A stretch of 64,000 bases of DNA from a bacterium (GCA_029565675.1 JAKQNP010000019.1:124001-188000); one strand, 5' to 3'. Numbered from the stretch's first letter, positions 1 through 10,306 are shown. Numbers and translations: made by a program. The notes: a model not told the origin generated them from the sequence alone.

Positions 1-2
1 CA

Positions 3-2129
3 GAACTCCATCTTCGCATCAACCTCGCGCCGTGCCGGATAACTGTCTCGGACCTGCAAGGCCGGATCATCAATCAGGACGACCCGGCTTTTGGCATGGG
101 GTGGGACGGCGATGAAATCTGTGTCTGGAAGACAGCCAGCAAAGATGAAAAGTACTACGGCCTGGGCGAAAAAACCGGCGCCCTCAACAAAATCGGCCGC
201 ACCTGGGTGATGTGGAACAATGATGTGCCCTGCTTCCCCCCGCTCGCCGATCCTCTCTATCAATCCATCCCATTTTACCTGGGCATACGCGATCGGCAGG
301 CTTACGGAATATTCCTCAACAACAGTTCTCGCAGCCGCTTCGACTTTTGCACGCCGGGCCTGGGTGCAGCGTCTTTTAGGGTGGAAAAGGGACCGCTCGA
401 CTATTTTTTCATCACTGGTCCGCATCCCGAGCGTGTGGTCAGCGCTTATACCGAATTGACCGGACGGCCGCCAATGTGGCCGCGCTGGGCGCTGGGTTAT
501 CAACAAAGCCGATGGTCATATTATCCGGCCGACCGGATCGAGGCATTGGCCCGCGAGTTCCGCGCGCGCGAAATGCCGTGCGATGCCATTCATCTCGATA
601 TCCATTATATGGACGACTACCGGGTATTCACCTGGCATCCACACCGCTTTCCCGAACCGGAAAAAATGATTGCGGCGCTGCAAAAACGCGGAATTCGCCT
701 CGTGGTCATCGTCGAACCTGCAGTCAAGGCGGATCCCGACTTTTCGATTTGCCGGGAAGGAATGCAGGGTGGCCACTTTATCAAATATCCCGACAACCGC
801 GTCTACACCGGCCGGGTGTGGCCGGGTGATGCCTATTTTGTCGATTTCAGCCGCCCCCGCACCCGTTCCTGGTGGGCGGAAAAGATCCGCACCTTGATCC
901 GCGCTGGCGTGGCCGGGTTGTGGAACGATATGAACGAACCGGCCACCTTTGACCAGTCCTTGCCTGATACCACGATCTTTGACGATGAAGGACAAATCAG
1001 CGGCCACAAAAAAATGCACAACCTCTACGGTTCGCTCATGGCTCGGTCTGCCTATGAAGGAGCGCTGCTGGAAAAACCAAACCTGCGCCCCTTTGTTATC
1101 ACCCGCGCCGGTTTTGCCGGCGAACAGCGTTTTACCACCGTGTGGACCGGTGACAACTGTTCAACCGAAGAACACCTGGAACTCGGCATCCGCATGCTGC
1201 AAGGACTGGGAATTTCGGGTATGGCGTTTTGTGGCATGGATGTCGGTGGCTTTTGTCAGCATCCATCGCCGGAACTCTTTGCCCGTTGGATGCAGGTCGG
1301 CGCGATTTCCCCATTCTTCCGTACCCACTCGATCATCAATTCGCCGGCACGCGAACCCTGGTCCTTCGGCGACGAAATCGAGGAAATCAATCGCAAGACT
1401 CTGCAGCTGCGCTACCAGCTTTTGCCTTACCTCTACAGCGTCATGTGGCAAGCCCATCGCAGCGGCGCACCGTTTATCCGCCCCCTCTTCTGGCACGACC
1501 CGAACGATGAGTCCAGCTACGCCGAGGCGGTTCAGCACCAGTTCATGCTCGGCAGCGAATTGCTGGCAGCACCAGTCACCCGCGTCGGCCGACGCTCCCA
1601 ACGCGTTTGGTTCCCGGCCGGCAACTGGCTGGACCTTGCCGATTATTCCGTCCATGCAGGCCCGCAGAACATACTTATCGATGCACCGCTGGATAAATTG
1701 CCGCTTTTTCTCAAGGCAGGCGGACTGCTGCCGCTGTGGCCGGAACCCGTGGCCTATACAGATGAAAAGCCGATGCGACACGTCGAGTGGCTGATCAACT
1801 GCACGGCCGATGGAGAATTCGACCTTTATGAAGACGATGGCGCCACGCTGGACTATACCCGCGGTGTTTATCGCCTGAGCCGCTGGTCTCTCTCTGCCCT
1901 ACAAGAGATGCACCTCCGGCGAAGCCTGATCCACGATGGCTGGTCGAGCACCGTCAGAACATGGACTCTGCGCTTCTGCGGCCTTGCACAGCCGCCGCAA
2001 AAAGTGCGCATCGATGGAAAAGCTTGCGCTCTTGAATCGATTAAAAACGCCCATTGGAATCAACCTGCATCTGTTCTTACCCTCCAGCTCCTGAAAAAAG
2101 ATTTTGCCGAAATCGATCTGATCTTTTAG
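3..2129 (+). CDS. Glycoside hydrolase family 31 alpha-glucosidase-like, 5' truncated by window edge
   Basis: GH31 catalytic motif GLWNDMNEP, plus GYQQSRWSYYP and HLDIHYMDDYRVFTW. The frame is open from base 3 upstream of the listed Met at 96 (ELHLRINLAPCRITVSDLQGRIINQDDPAFG...), so the ATG at 96 is internal. Confidence 0.93.
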   Translation, partial: ELHLRINLAPCRITVSDLQGRIINQDDPAFGMGWDGDEICVWKTASKDEKYYGLGEKTGALNKIGRTWVMWNNDVPCFPPLADPLYQSIPFYLGIRDRQAYGIFLNNSSRSRFDFCTPGLGAASFRVEKGPLDYFFITGPHPERVVSAYTELTGRPPMWPRWALGYQQSRWSYYPADRIEALAREFRAREMPCDAIHLDIHYMDDYRVFTWHPHRFPEPEKMIAALQKRGIRLVVIVEPAVKADPDFSICREGMQGGHFIKYPDNRVYTGRVWPGDAYFVDFSRPRTRSWWAEKIRTLIRAGVAGLWNDMNEPATFDQSLPDTTIFDDEGQISGHKKMHNLYGSLMARSAYEGALLEKPNLRPFVITRAGFAGEQRFTTVWTGDNCSTEEHLELGIRMLQGLGISGMAFCGMDVGGFCQHPSPELFARWMQVGAISPFFRTHSIINSPAREPWSFGDEIEEINRKTLQLRYQLLPYLYSVMWQAHRSGAPFIRPLFWHDPNDESSYAEAVQHQFMLGSELLAAPVTRVGRRSQRVWFPAGNWLDLADYSVHAGPQNILIDAPLDKLPLFLKAGGLLPLWPEPVAYTDEKPMRHVEWLINCTADGEFDLYEDDGATLDYTRGVYRLSRWSLSALQEMHLRRSLIHDGWSSTVRTWTLRFCGLAQPPQKVRIDGKACALESIKNAHWNQPASVLTLQLLKKDFAEIDLIF

Positions 2130-2133
2130 CGCT

Positions 2134-2168
2134 GACAGCGCGGCCTGGCACCGCAAAGCCGCGCTGTC
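2134..2168 (+). terminator. Strong hairpin just after the GH31 stop (11-bp perfect stem gacagcgcggc/gccgcgctgtc, 13-nt loop), without a clear U-tract
   Basis: Inverted repeat read directly, starting 5 nt after the stop codon. Confidence 0.5.
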
Positions 2169-2675
2169 GACCTGTCCTTCCTCGTTATCACCGCCTCTGC
2201 CACTCATAACCAACTGCTCAAGTGTTGAACTGCAACAATCCGGTTCTCCCGCGACATCTCCAGGCCTTGCATAAAAGGCCGTGGTCGGACCTCTTTCCCG
2301 TCACCCCAGACAAGTGTTGCCCATGCCAGAAACCATCCCACAGAATTTCCTTTCAAAACCCTATCGTTCTCCTGGTACAGTCTTTGTACTAACAATAATG
2401 AGCAAGGATAACTCGAAAACGGCCCAAGATTAGATATCATTAAAAACAATTACTTAACCAATCCATTTCCTTTGGGGCAATTCAGAATCAAGAAAAAGTG
2501 TGGCAGACAGGTCCCAATCCTGCAAGGAACTATGGCAACAAGTCAACAGACAGGCAAAGCAACAACAGCCAGCAACCGCTGGGGAGGTGATCACAAACAA
2601 CACCAAGCAGGTCAATCGACAACCGCAGCGATTTGACAATTCATTAAAAGTCACATTATTTTAGAGAGGTTAAAG

Positions 2676-5600
2676 ATGGAGAAAAAACGCAGAACAAGAA
2701 TCGCCCTGCACATTTGTCTATTTCTGGCGGTATGGCTCAACGCCTCGGTGCTCTTTGCCCAGCCGTCGCCGCCCTTCTGGTGGGACAACCCCATGGAGTT
2801 GCCGGCGGACCGTTGGTTCGCAGTCGACAAAACCGGAAACGTCGAAAACGACGGCAATCAGGCGCAATACGTGCGTGTGGTCATGGACATTCCCAATTCC
2901 TATAACGAACAGCTGACCAAAAACGTTTGGATTCAGATTGAATGGGAAACCCAAAATGGCCCGGGCCGTTTGTTGTCAGCCGAAAACACCCATACGATCA
3001 AATGGCTCAACAGCGAGGGCATGTGTCCAAGCTCGCCGTTCGATCCTTATCCGACCCCGGACGGTATCGCATACTTGACGATCGTCAATTCATACACACC
3101 GCAAGAAGAGCCGTTTATCGACGGGTATGGCGTGGAGTTGACCTGCGAGTCGATTTCGCCGCAACCGGCATGCGAACGCATGGAGTTTTATTTTGAAATC
3201 GGCCCTGGTGCGAGTCTCACCTATGGCGTCAAAGTTCAGACTGCCTGCTTTGAATTCGATTTCGGCGATGCACCGGATCCGGATTACCCCACCCTGTTGC
3301 TGGGCGGCGCCCATCATGTCATCGTGCCGGGACTCTATCTCGGCAACATGGTCGATGCTGACGGCGAGAGCGAAGGTCTTCCGAGCTCTTTGGCAGACGG
3401 CGACGATCTCGACAATCTGGACGATGAAGACGGACTCGTCGATCCCTCCCAGCTCGAACTGGTCAAGGGCGAGACTCCATCTATCGACCTGAACATCACC
3501 ACGCCGAATGAAAATCTAACCGTATACATCAGCGGCTGGATCGATCTGGACGGAAACGGCGTCTGGGATGAAAGCGAAAGAGTCACCGTACAGCGCAGCG
3601 GCTCGGGAACAGTCAATCTGACTTTTCCGACTGTAGCCAGCGATGCACCGGCCCAGACCTATGCTCGATTCCGTCTCTCCACAGATGAAGAGTCGGTCAT
3701 GAATCCAGGCGGCTTTGCCAAAGATGGCGAGGTTGAAGATTACCTGATCGCCATCGCCGGGCTCGATTTTGGCGATGCCCCTGACAGCCCGAACGAAGGT
3801 TTAAACTTTCAGACCCTGCTCGCCAACGACGGCGCCCATCACCTGATCGTCTCTGGCCTCTATCTGGGCAATACGAGCGATGCCGATGACGAGAGCGATG
3901 GTCTGCCGACGGCTCTGGCCGACGGCGATGATCTCGACCAGATCGACGACGAAGACGGCCTCGTTGATCCTGCACAGCTCAACTTCATTCAGGGCGACAT
4001 CCCTTCGATCGATCTGAATGTCACTGCACCTGCAGAGCTGCGCGTCTATATCAAAGGCTGGATCGATCTCGATGGCAACGGCACATGGGACGCAGGCGAA
4101 AAAGCCAGTGCAGAACGCATCGGATCAGGAACCGTCACCCTGATTTTTCCAGCGGTAACGATCGATACCCCCAATCCGACCTTTGCCCGCTTCCGCCTGA
4201 GCACCGATTCGAGCGCGATCGAATATCCCGGCGGTTTTGCACCAGACGGTGAAGTCGAGGACTACCTGGTCTCCATAGCCGGTCTCGACTTCGGCGATGC
4301 GCCTGACAGCCTCGGCGAGACCAGCAGATATCCGACCTTGCTCGCCAACAACGGCGCCAGGCATGTGATCCTGCCAGCATTCATGATGGGCGCTGAAGGC
4401 ACCATCGACTCGGATGCAGACGGACAACCCGCAATCGACGCCGACGGCGATGATCTCGACGGCAATGACGATGAAGACGGAGTCAACCCGGCAGATTTGA
4501 GCGCCCAGGTCGATACGGCCCCCTCGATCACGGTTAAAGTTATTGCTGATCCGGATGTTGCCTTTACCGTTACCGGATGGATCGATTATGACGGCTCCGG
4601 CAGTTGGGAACTGGCCGAACAAGCCTCGGCAAGCGGCATCGGCTCTGGAGAGGTGATGCTCAATTTCCCGACCGTGCCGGCGAATGCCTTCGATCTGACC
4701 GGCGGTCAGACTTATGCCCGCTTCCGCCTTGCAATGGGACGGGAGCCGGTTGAACCTGCCGGGCTGATCGATAACGGTGAGGTCGAAGACTATGTGTTCC
4801 ATATCCAGCCACCCGACAAGTTCGATTTCGGCGACATGCCGGAAAATCTCTTCCCCGGCTTTCCGACTTTGAACGCCAGCGGCGGCGCCAAGCACATCAT
4901 CCGCGACGGCGTTTATCTCGGCTTTACCGTGGATTCGGATGACGACGGTCAGCCCACCGATGCCGCAGACGGCGACGATAACGACGGTACCAATGATGAC
5001 GACGGTGTAACCTTTCCGCCGCTGCCGCTGTTGCAGGGATCCACGGTCAACTTCCAGGTGGTTGCCTCGACAGAAGGCTATCTCAACGCCTGGATTGACT
5101 GGAACGGCGACGGCGATTGGGATGACGAAAATGAGCACTTTGTCGTCGAACAGATGCTGAATGCCGGCAACAACACTCTGCCGGTGCTTGTCCCGGTGTC
5201 TGATCAAACCAATATCGCTGCTTACACTCGTTTTCGCTTCTCCACGTATCCCGGTCTGGATTCCTATACCGGACTCGCAAAGGATGGCGAAGTCGAAGAC
5301 TATCTGATCGATGTCGTCTATCCGGTCGAGCTGAGCTCGTTCAGCGGAGTGGTGATCGAAAACCGGGTCAAACTCGAGTGGGTAACCCAGAGCGAAACGC
5401 AAAACCTGGGTTTCCATATCTTTCGCAGTTTGGTCAAGGACGGCGATTACGCACAAATTTCCCAGGCCTTGATCAGCGGTGCCGGCAACAGCCAGGCCAT
5501 GCACTCCTATTCGTACGAAGATGCAACCGTCGAAGAAGGACAAACCTATTATTACAAATTGGCGGATATCAGCTACACCGGTCAAATGACCTTGCACGGA

Positions 5601-5903
5601 CCGATCGAGGTCAATTTGGCGCCCAGCCAGTACCTCTTGCAGCAGAATTATCCCAATCCGTTTAATCCCCAGACCACCATCTCTTTTGTGATGAAGGAAC
5701 AGGGACAAGCGGATCTGGTCATCTACAATCTGCGCGGGCAAGAAGTGCGCAATTTGGCTTCCAGGGTCTTTGGCACGGGTTCACACCAGGTGATCTGGGA
5801 CGGCAAGGACAACAACGGCAATATCCTGCCAAGCGGTGTCTATATCTACAAATTGAAATCCGCGAATTTCGAACAATCGAAACGCATGGAATTCATCAAA
5901 TAA
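2676..5903 (+). CDS. Secreted GEVED-domain surface protein with four tandem repeats and a C-terminal PNPFN sorting domain
   Basis: Signal peptide; four DFGDAP/DFGDMP...DGDD...DDEDG...GEVEDY repeats; C-terminus QNYPNPFNPQTTI...PSGVYIYKL; RBS-like agagagg upstream. Confidence 0.9.
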   Translation: MEKKRRTRIALHICLFLAVWLNASVLFAQPSPPFWWDNPMELPADRWFAVDKTGNVENDGNQAQYVRVVMDIPNSYNEQLTKNVWIQIEWETQNGPGRLLSAENTHTIKWLNSEGMCPSSPFDPYPTPDGIAYLTIVNSYTPQEEPFIDGYGVELTCESISPQPACERMEFYFEIGPGASLTYGVKVQTACFEFDFGDAPDPDYPTLLLGGAHHVIVPGLYLGNMVDADGESEGLPSSLADGDDLDNLDDEDGLVDPSQLELVKGETPSIDLNITTPNENLTVYISGWIDLDGNGVWDESERVTVQRSGSGTVNLTFPTVASDAPAQTYARFRLSTDEESVMNPGGFAKDGEVEDYLIAIAGLDFGDAPDSPNEGLNFQTLLANDGAHHLIVSGLYLGNTSDADDESDGLPTALADGDDLDQIDDEDGLVDPAQLNFIQGDIPSIDLNVTAPAELRVYIKGWIDLDGNGTWDAGEKASAERIGSGTVTLIFPAVTIDTPNPTFARFRLSTDSSAIEYPGGFAPDGEVEDYLVSIAGLDFGDAPDSLGETSRYPTLLANNGARHVILPAFMMGAEGTIDSDADGQPAIDADGDDLDGNDDEDGVNPADLSAQVDTAPSITVKVIADPDVAFTVTGWIDYDGSGSWELAEQASASGIGSGEVMLNFPTVPANAFDLTGGQTYARFRLAMGREPVEPAGLIDNGEVEDYVFHIQPPDKFDFGDMPENLFPGFPTLNASGGAKHIIRDGVYLGFTVDSDDDGQPTDAADGDDNDGTNDDDGVTFPPLPLLQGSTVNFQVVASTEGYLNAWIDWNGDGDWDDENEHFVVEQMLNAGNNTLPVLVPVSDQTNIAAYTRFRFSTYPGLDSYTGLAKDGEVEDYLIDVVYPVELSSFSGVVIENRVKLEWVTQSETQNLGFHIFRSLVKDGDYAQISQALISGAGNSQAMHSYSYEDATVEEGQTYYYKLADISYTGQMTLHGPIEVNLAPSQYLLQQNYPNPFNPQTTISFVMKEQGQADLVIYNLRGQEVRNLASRVFGTGSHQVIWDGKDNNGNILPSGVYIYKLKSANFEQSKRMEFIK
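3259..5310 (+). repeat. Four approx. 505-540 nt coding tandem repeats (GEVED units) inside the surface protein
   Basis: Unit starts (gatTTyGGCGAyrygCC) at about 3259, 3765, 4287 and 4824. Confidence 0.85.
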
Positions 5904-5977
5904 TTCAAATTCAGGAGGAAAGACCCAGCCTGACCTCCTGCAAGTCGATATGGGTGCGCCTGCTCAGGCGCACCCAT

Positions 5978-6012
5978 AAAAAATCCCCTTAACAAACAGC
6001 GTTGTCAAAGGG
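5978..6012 (-). terminator. Candidate - strand intrinsic terminator (imperfect stem followed by U-tract)
   Basis: On the - strand: ccctttgacaacgctgtttgttaagggg then attttttat. Confidence 0.5.
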
Positions 6013-6051
6013 AAATGTCGACGCCAATCAACCACTGCAACATCTGCAGTC

Positions 6052-6076
6052 CGCCCGTGCAAACGGGCGTTTTTTT
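6052..6076 (+). terminator. Intrinsic terminator, + strand
   Basis: cgcccgt-gcaa-acgggcg followed by TTTTTTT. Confidence 0.75.
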
Positions 6077-7217
6077 AATAGAGATCCAGCTTCACCAGGC
6101 GGCCGTCCAGCGCACCATTGACCAGTGGCTTGCGCCACTGGGGATGCAAACCGACAGCGGGAATCCACTGCCGTTCGCCAAAATAAATATAGGCAGTGGA
6201 TCCCTTGCAGTGCTGCTTGAGAAAATCTCCGAGTTCCCGATAGAATCCGCCCAGGTCCGTATCTTTTTGCAGCCGCACTCCATAGGGTGGGTTGCAGAGA
6301 ATGACATGGTTCTCGAATCCGGCCAGCTGACGGTAGTCGCCGAGTTGAATTTCCACCCGATCTCCTGAGGGCAGCCGTCGCAGATTTTCCTTTGCCTGGC
6401 GAACCGCATCCCTGTCCACATCGTTGCCCAGGAGCAAGCCCGACGGGATTTCCCGGATCTCAGCATTGGCCTTTTCGCGCACCGTTTTCCACAGTTGCGG
6501 TTCGAAATCAGGCAAAGCAGTGAATCCCCAACGGCGGCGCAGGTAACCTGCCGGAATCCGGCAACAGGCCATCAAAGCTTCGCAGAGCAAAGTGCCTGAA
6601 CCGCACATCGGATCGATCAACGGTCGACTGCCGTTCCATTCACTAAGCCGGACGATCGCGGCGGCCAGAGTTTCTTGCATGGGCGCAGCGCCCGCAGCAC
6701 TTCGATAACCCCGCCGGTGTAAAGAGCCGCCTGAGGTGTCGATGCTGATGGTGGCCATGTTGTTGTCGATATAGAGATTGAACCAAACATCGGGATCAAG
6801 GGTATCGACATCGGGGCGTTCGCCGGTCGCATCGCGAAAGGTGTCAACCACAGCATCCTTCAGACAGAGTGCGGCATAATGAGAATGGCGAATGGCACTA
6901 TTGGCTACCGAAGCAAAGACAGCAAAAGTATGCTCTGCACCCAGAAAGGCTGTCCAATCGATTTCCCGCGCCCGGCGGTAGAGGTATTTGCTGCTGTGGC
7001 ATTTGAATGAGGTCAGCGGCGCGAGAATGCGGGTGCACAACCGTGTCAGGTAGTTGATGCGGTAAAGAGCGTCGCGGTCGGCGCTGAAATAGAGACCGCG
7101 ATACGCTTCTGCCGTTTCGGATGCGCCCAACTCCTCTATTTCTGCAGCGCCAAGCCCCTCCATTCCACCGGCAATCTGGGCAAAATAGCGGCCTTTTCGC
7201 TGGTAATCATAATCCAC
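6075..7217 (-). CDS. THUMP-domain class I SAM-dependent RNA methyltransferase (RlmL/YpsC-like)
   Basis: DPMCGSGTLLCEA, NDVD..AV..A..N, ILCNPPYGVRL. The listed ORF (to 7343) would overlap the upstream CHAD gene; a GTG at 7217 (VDYDYQRKGRYFAQIAGG) follows that stop. Confidence 0.88.
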   Translation of the reverse strand: MDYDYQRKGRYFAQIAGGMEGLGAAEIEELGASETAEAYRGLYFSADRDALYRINYLTRLCTRILAPLTSFKCHSSKYLYRRAREIDWTAFLGAEHTFAVFASVANSAIRHSHYAALCLKDAVVDTFRDATGERPDVDTLDPDVWFNLYIDNNMATISIDTSGGSLHRRGYRSAAGAAPMQETLAAAIVRLSEWNGSRPLIDPMCGSGTLLCEALMACCRIPAGYLRRRWGFTALPDFEPQLWKTVREKANAEIREIPSGLLLGNDVDRDAVRQAKENLRRLPSGDRVEIQLGDYRQLAGFENHVILCNPPYGVRLQKDTDLGGFYRELGDFLKQHCKGSTAYIYFGERQWIPAVGLHPQWRKPLVNGALDGRLVKLDLY

Positions 7218-7230
7218 TGCTGCGTCAGCC

Positions 7231-8727
7231 CTACATTTTTTCCATAAATTGTCGATTTTCGGGACGAGTAAACTCGGCAAAAATGGCCTTAAAGTCAGTT
7301 CGCAGGTGGCGCCGGCGTTCGACCAGCATGCCCACCAACGCACCGGCTGCAGCGATGCTCATGGCGTTTTCTTTGAGAACGGATTTCTTGTCGGCAAAAG
7401 CCATCAGCTTCTGCTGTTGCACCACCAGGTCGTTGTGCAAGCCAAGATTGTCCTGCACTGTTTTCAGCAAAGTGACGAAGCGATCGACGTCTTGCCGTGG
7501 AAAAAGAGAAGCAAAGACTTCCAAAAGATAACGCAATTTCTTGCACTCGATGCGCAGAGCGTGCACTTGTCCATCCTCACTCGCTTCCGAAATCGCTGCT
7601 CCCTGCTCGAGAATGCGGTGATAGCGATTGGCGATGGTCTTGCGCGCCAATTCGAGCACCGTGGGTGAAGCCGGGGCTGAGCTGATGTGGCTTTGCAGGG
7701 TAAAAAAACGGTCCCAATCATCGACCATCCGTTCGTAAGACGGATCCCGCAAAAAAGCCTGCAACTGATCGCAGGTTTTTTGCCGCTTTTTTCGCATCGC
7801 ATCGAAGAGTTGATCCAGACCGCTGCCGAGGATAGCCGGAACTGCTGCCTGATACTCTGCCTGGCGCTGCAAGAAAACATCGAAATCGCGCAGTCGATTG
7901 GTGGCCTTGCCCAAAGTGCGAAAATCGGTTTTCAGACGTACCACGATATCCTGCGGCAAGACTTCCTGGCATTCAGCGGCGATCGATCGCATCCGGCGAA
8001 TCGCTGTCCGATAATCGTGCAAAAATTCGCTGTCCACATCCGCTATCACGCCCCATTGGTTCTGCTTGGCGATCTGGAACAAATCTGCCAGGATGCGGAA
8101 CACCGCCAATTGCGCCGCAAGCTTGGGCTGAAAGTTGCCGCTGTATTTGCTGCTGTAGGATGCGGGTTTGATATTCGCCCAGGATGCCAACATCGCAAAA
8201 TTGACATCCCTGATCTTTTTGCCACCCTCGGCTCTGAGCAAGGAAAAAACGGGCTGCATCTGGACGCTCGCACCTCGACGCGGCTGCACTTGCACGACGA
8301 CTGCTTTTGCCTCTGTTGGAAAGGCAAAGGTTTGGTGGATCAGGGTTCCCGGCGCTGCCAAAGTTGTCCTGTCGACAAGGCGAAAGGTTTGCGTCGATCG
8401 CCGAAGAGTAAAGTGGCGAACCAGAGCGCGCCCCGCCAACCAGCTTCTGCACTTTTCGCCACCTTCGCCCTGCAGATCCTCTGATAATGGATAGTTTTTT
8501 TCCGCAGGCCAGACCATGGCAAGCGCTTCCGGCGCGGTCAGCGATTGCAGCACCGTTTCATTCCCGCTCTGCCGGACAATCCAGTCTTTCTTGTAGAGCG
8601 ACCAATCAAAGGTGTCCAAATAGGATTCCTCGCTCTGTACCTCTTCCCCTTTTTCCAGCGTATAGAGCTTGAGCATTTTTTCCCAAAACAAGGCGCCGGC
8701 AGAAGGTGTGAAACAAAACATCTGCAT
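7231..8727 (-). CDS. CHAD-domain protein with a degenerate CYTH-like N-terminus
   Basis: CHAD motif LHDYRTAIRRMRS and ALRIECKKLRYLLEVF; CYTH-like SYLDTFDWSLYKKDW. Start moved from 8952 to the ATG at 8727, which has an aaggag RBS. Confidence 0.8.
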   Translation of the reverse strand: MQMFCFTPSAGALFWEKMLKLYTLEKGEEVQSEESYLDTFDWSLYKKDWIVRQSGNETVLQSLTAPEALAMVWPAEKNYPLSEDLQGEGGEKCRSWLAGRALVRHFTLRRSTQTFRLVDRTTLAAPGTLIHQTFAFPTEAKAVVVQVQPRRGASVQMQPVFSLLRAEGGKKIRDVNFAMLASWANIKPASYSSKYSGNFQPKLAAQLAVFRILADLFQIAKQNQWGVIADVDSEFLHDYRTAIRRMRSIAAECQEVLPQDIVVRLKTDFRTLGKATNRLRDFDVFLQRQAEYQAAVPAILGSGLDQLFDAMRKKRQKTCDQLQAFLRDPSYERMVDDWDRFFTLQSHISSAPASPTVLELARKTIANRYHRILEQGAAISEASEDGQVHALRIECKKLRYLLEVFASLFPRQDVDRFVTLLKTVQDNLGLHNDLVVQQQKLMAFADKKSVLKENAMSIAAAGALVGMLVERRRHLRTDFKAIFAEFTRPENRQFMEKM

Positions 8728-8806
8728 GGAAAATCTCCTTCTCATGTCCATGGAGCGCGAAAGGAAGCCATCTCTGGACTCACCAGACCCGCAACAGCAG
8801 TCGATC

Positions 8807-10306
8807 TCAATAGAGCGCGTCGCCGATAGCAACAACCACATCGATTCTCCGGTTGACCCGTCGCCCTTCTTCGGTATCGTTGGTGGCGATCGGCCGGCTC
8901 TTGCCGTAACCGACTGCCACAATGCCGCTCTCGTCGAGGCCCAGATTGGCAACCAGGTACGCTTTTATCGCATTGGCGCGTTCATTGGACAACCGGGTGT
9001 TGACGATATCATGACCGCGCGAGTCGGTATGACCTTCGATCGTAACTGGTGCGCCGGGGAACTCGCGCAAAACCTGCTGCACCTTGGTCAAAAGTGAAAA
9101 ATATTGCACTTCGATGTCGCTCTTTCCGGATGGAAATGAAATGCCGGTCAACCGCAAAATCAGATTGCCTTTCTCGCGCAGCACGATCGCTTCATTTTCA
9201 TCAAATAGGCTTTCGACGCGCCTCATTTTTTCCTCAAACCGCTTTTTCGCCGCCAGATTGGCTTTAAGGGTCTCTTCTTGCTGGCGGGTGGCATCCAGTT
9301 GACCAGTGAGATGGTTCTTTTCCGCTTGCAATTCGGTCAATTCTTTTTGCGTCTGTCCCAGCTGCTGATTCAATTCTCGGCGATCAACTTTTAAAGCCTG
9401 CAGAGCGGTGGCCAGGTTTTCCAGCGGTTCAGTGAATCCCTTTTCAAAGTGCGGAGCGATATTCAGCGCCTCCGCAGCAGGCCGAACGGCTGCTTCGAAA
9501 TCGAGTATCAATTTTTCCCAGTTCTGTTCGCTTTTTCTCAGCTCCGCCACCCGCGCAGCGATATGAGCCGCATGTTGAGCTTCATAGGTCGCCTCTTCAG
9601 CCTTTTGCCGTGCCGATGCCTGGGCGCGGCGGTTGCTGACCAGGATCTGCTCTGCCTCTTGCAAAAGCGACTGCGCCCGATTGTAGCTGATCGGCGAGTA
9701 TTTGTCCGCTTTCACCTTGGCGGCTTCCCGCAGCAGATCGTGCACCGGTCCGATGATGCTGGTCTTGATCGCTTTCAGTTCCGCCGTTCGAAAAGCCTCT
9801 TCTGCTTTCTTGCCTTCAACAACCGCATTGGTCAGATCATCGGCTTCGATTTTGCCTACTGCTGTTCTAAACAATGCAGCCGCACTTTCGTATTCCGGTG
9901 ATGCATGAATCGGCGCATCCGCGGCCAGGGCGTCTTCCCGGGCGGCAACCAGATCCGGCAACTCTTTTTTCACTTTGCTCGAATTGCCCACCGCTTTGAC
10001 CAGATGAGCTTCTGCCGTTCTCAACTTTTCACTGATCACTGCAACGTTGCGTTTGCCGTTCAACTCGGCACGTGCATCAGCCAAATCGACACTGGCTTGT
10101 TGAAATTCTGATGGGGACAAGTAATGCACCTGCATGGCTTGCGCCTGGCTCATGCTCTGCGCCAGTGCCGACATCTTTTTATCCAACGCCTGCAATTCAG
10201 CGGATTCTTCTTGAGCGATTGCACTGGTCTGACCAGCAAACAAAACGCAAGCCAACAGCGCGCAAACGATAAACTGATTTGCTGCCCGCATAACAGCTCC
10301 TTTCAT
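8807..10306 (-). CDS. OmpA-family outer-membrane/peptidoglycan-associated protein with an N-terminal DUF4398-like coiled region
   Basis: C-terminus VTIEGHTDSRG...LSNERANAIKAYLV...VGYGKSRPIATN..EGRRVNRRIDV; signal peptide. Confidence 0.9.
   Translation of the reverse strand: MKGAVMRAANQFIVCALLACVLFAGQTSAIAQEESAELQALDKKMSALAQSMSQAQAMQVHYLSPSEFQQASVDLADARAELNGKRNVAVISEKLRTAEAHLVKAVGNSSKVKKELPDLVAAREDALAADAPIHASPEYESAAALFRTAVGKIEADDLTNAVVEGKKAEEAFRTAELKAIKTSIIGPVHDLLREAAKVKADKYSPISYNRAQSLLQEAEQILVSNRRAQASARQKAEEATYEAQHAAHIAARVAELRKSEQNWEKLILDFEAAVRPAAEALNIAPHFEKGFTEPLENLATALQALKVDRRELNQQLGQTQKELTELQAEKNHLTGQLDATRQQEETLKANLAAKKRFEEKMRRVESLFDENEAIVLREKGNLILRLTGISFPSGKSDIEVQYFSLLTKVQQVLREFPGAPVTIEGHTDSRGHDIVNTRLSNERANAIKAYLVANLGLDESGIVAVGYGKSRPIATNDTEEGRRVNRRIDVVVAIGDALY

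Noticed and set aside
2214-2675. Regulatory RNA or small gene in the 5' gap of the GEVED gene
   Set aside because: Only short ORFs and a CA-rich low-complexity stretch; no structure or motif strong enough to call.
3259-5310. Regular repeats that might suggest a CRISPR or satellite array
   Set aside because: The roughly 500-nt units are in-frame protein domains, not short direct repeats with spacers.
4125-5741. 538-aa ORF antisense to the GEVED gene
   Set aside because: Mirrors the repeats of a clearly coding + strand gene; no family motifs. Explained by codon bias (few stops on the complementary strand).
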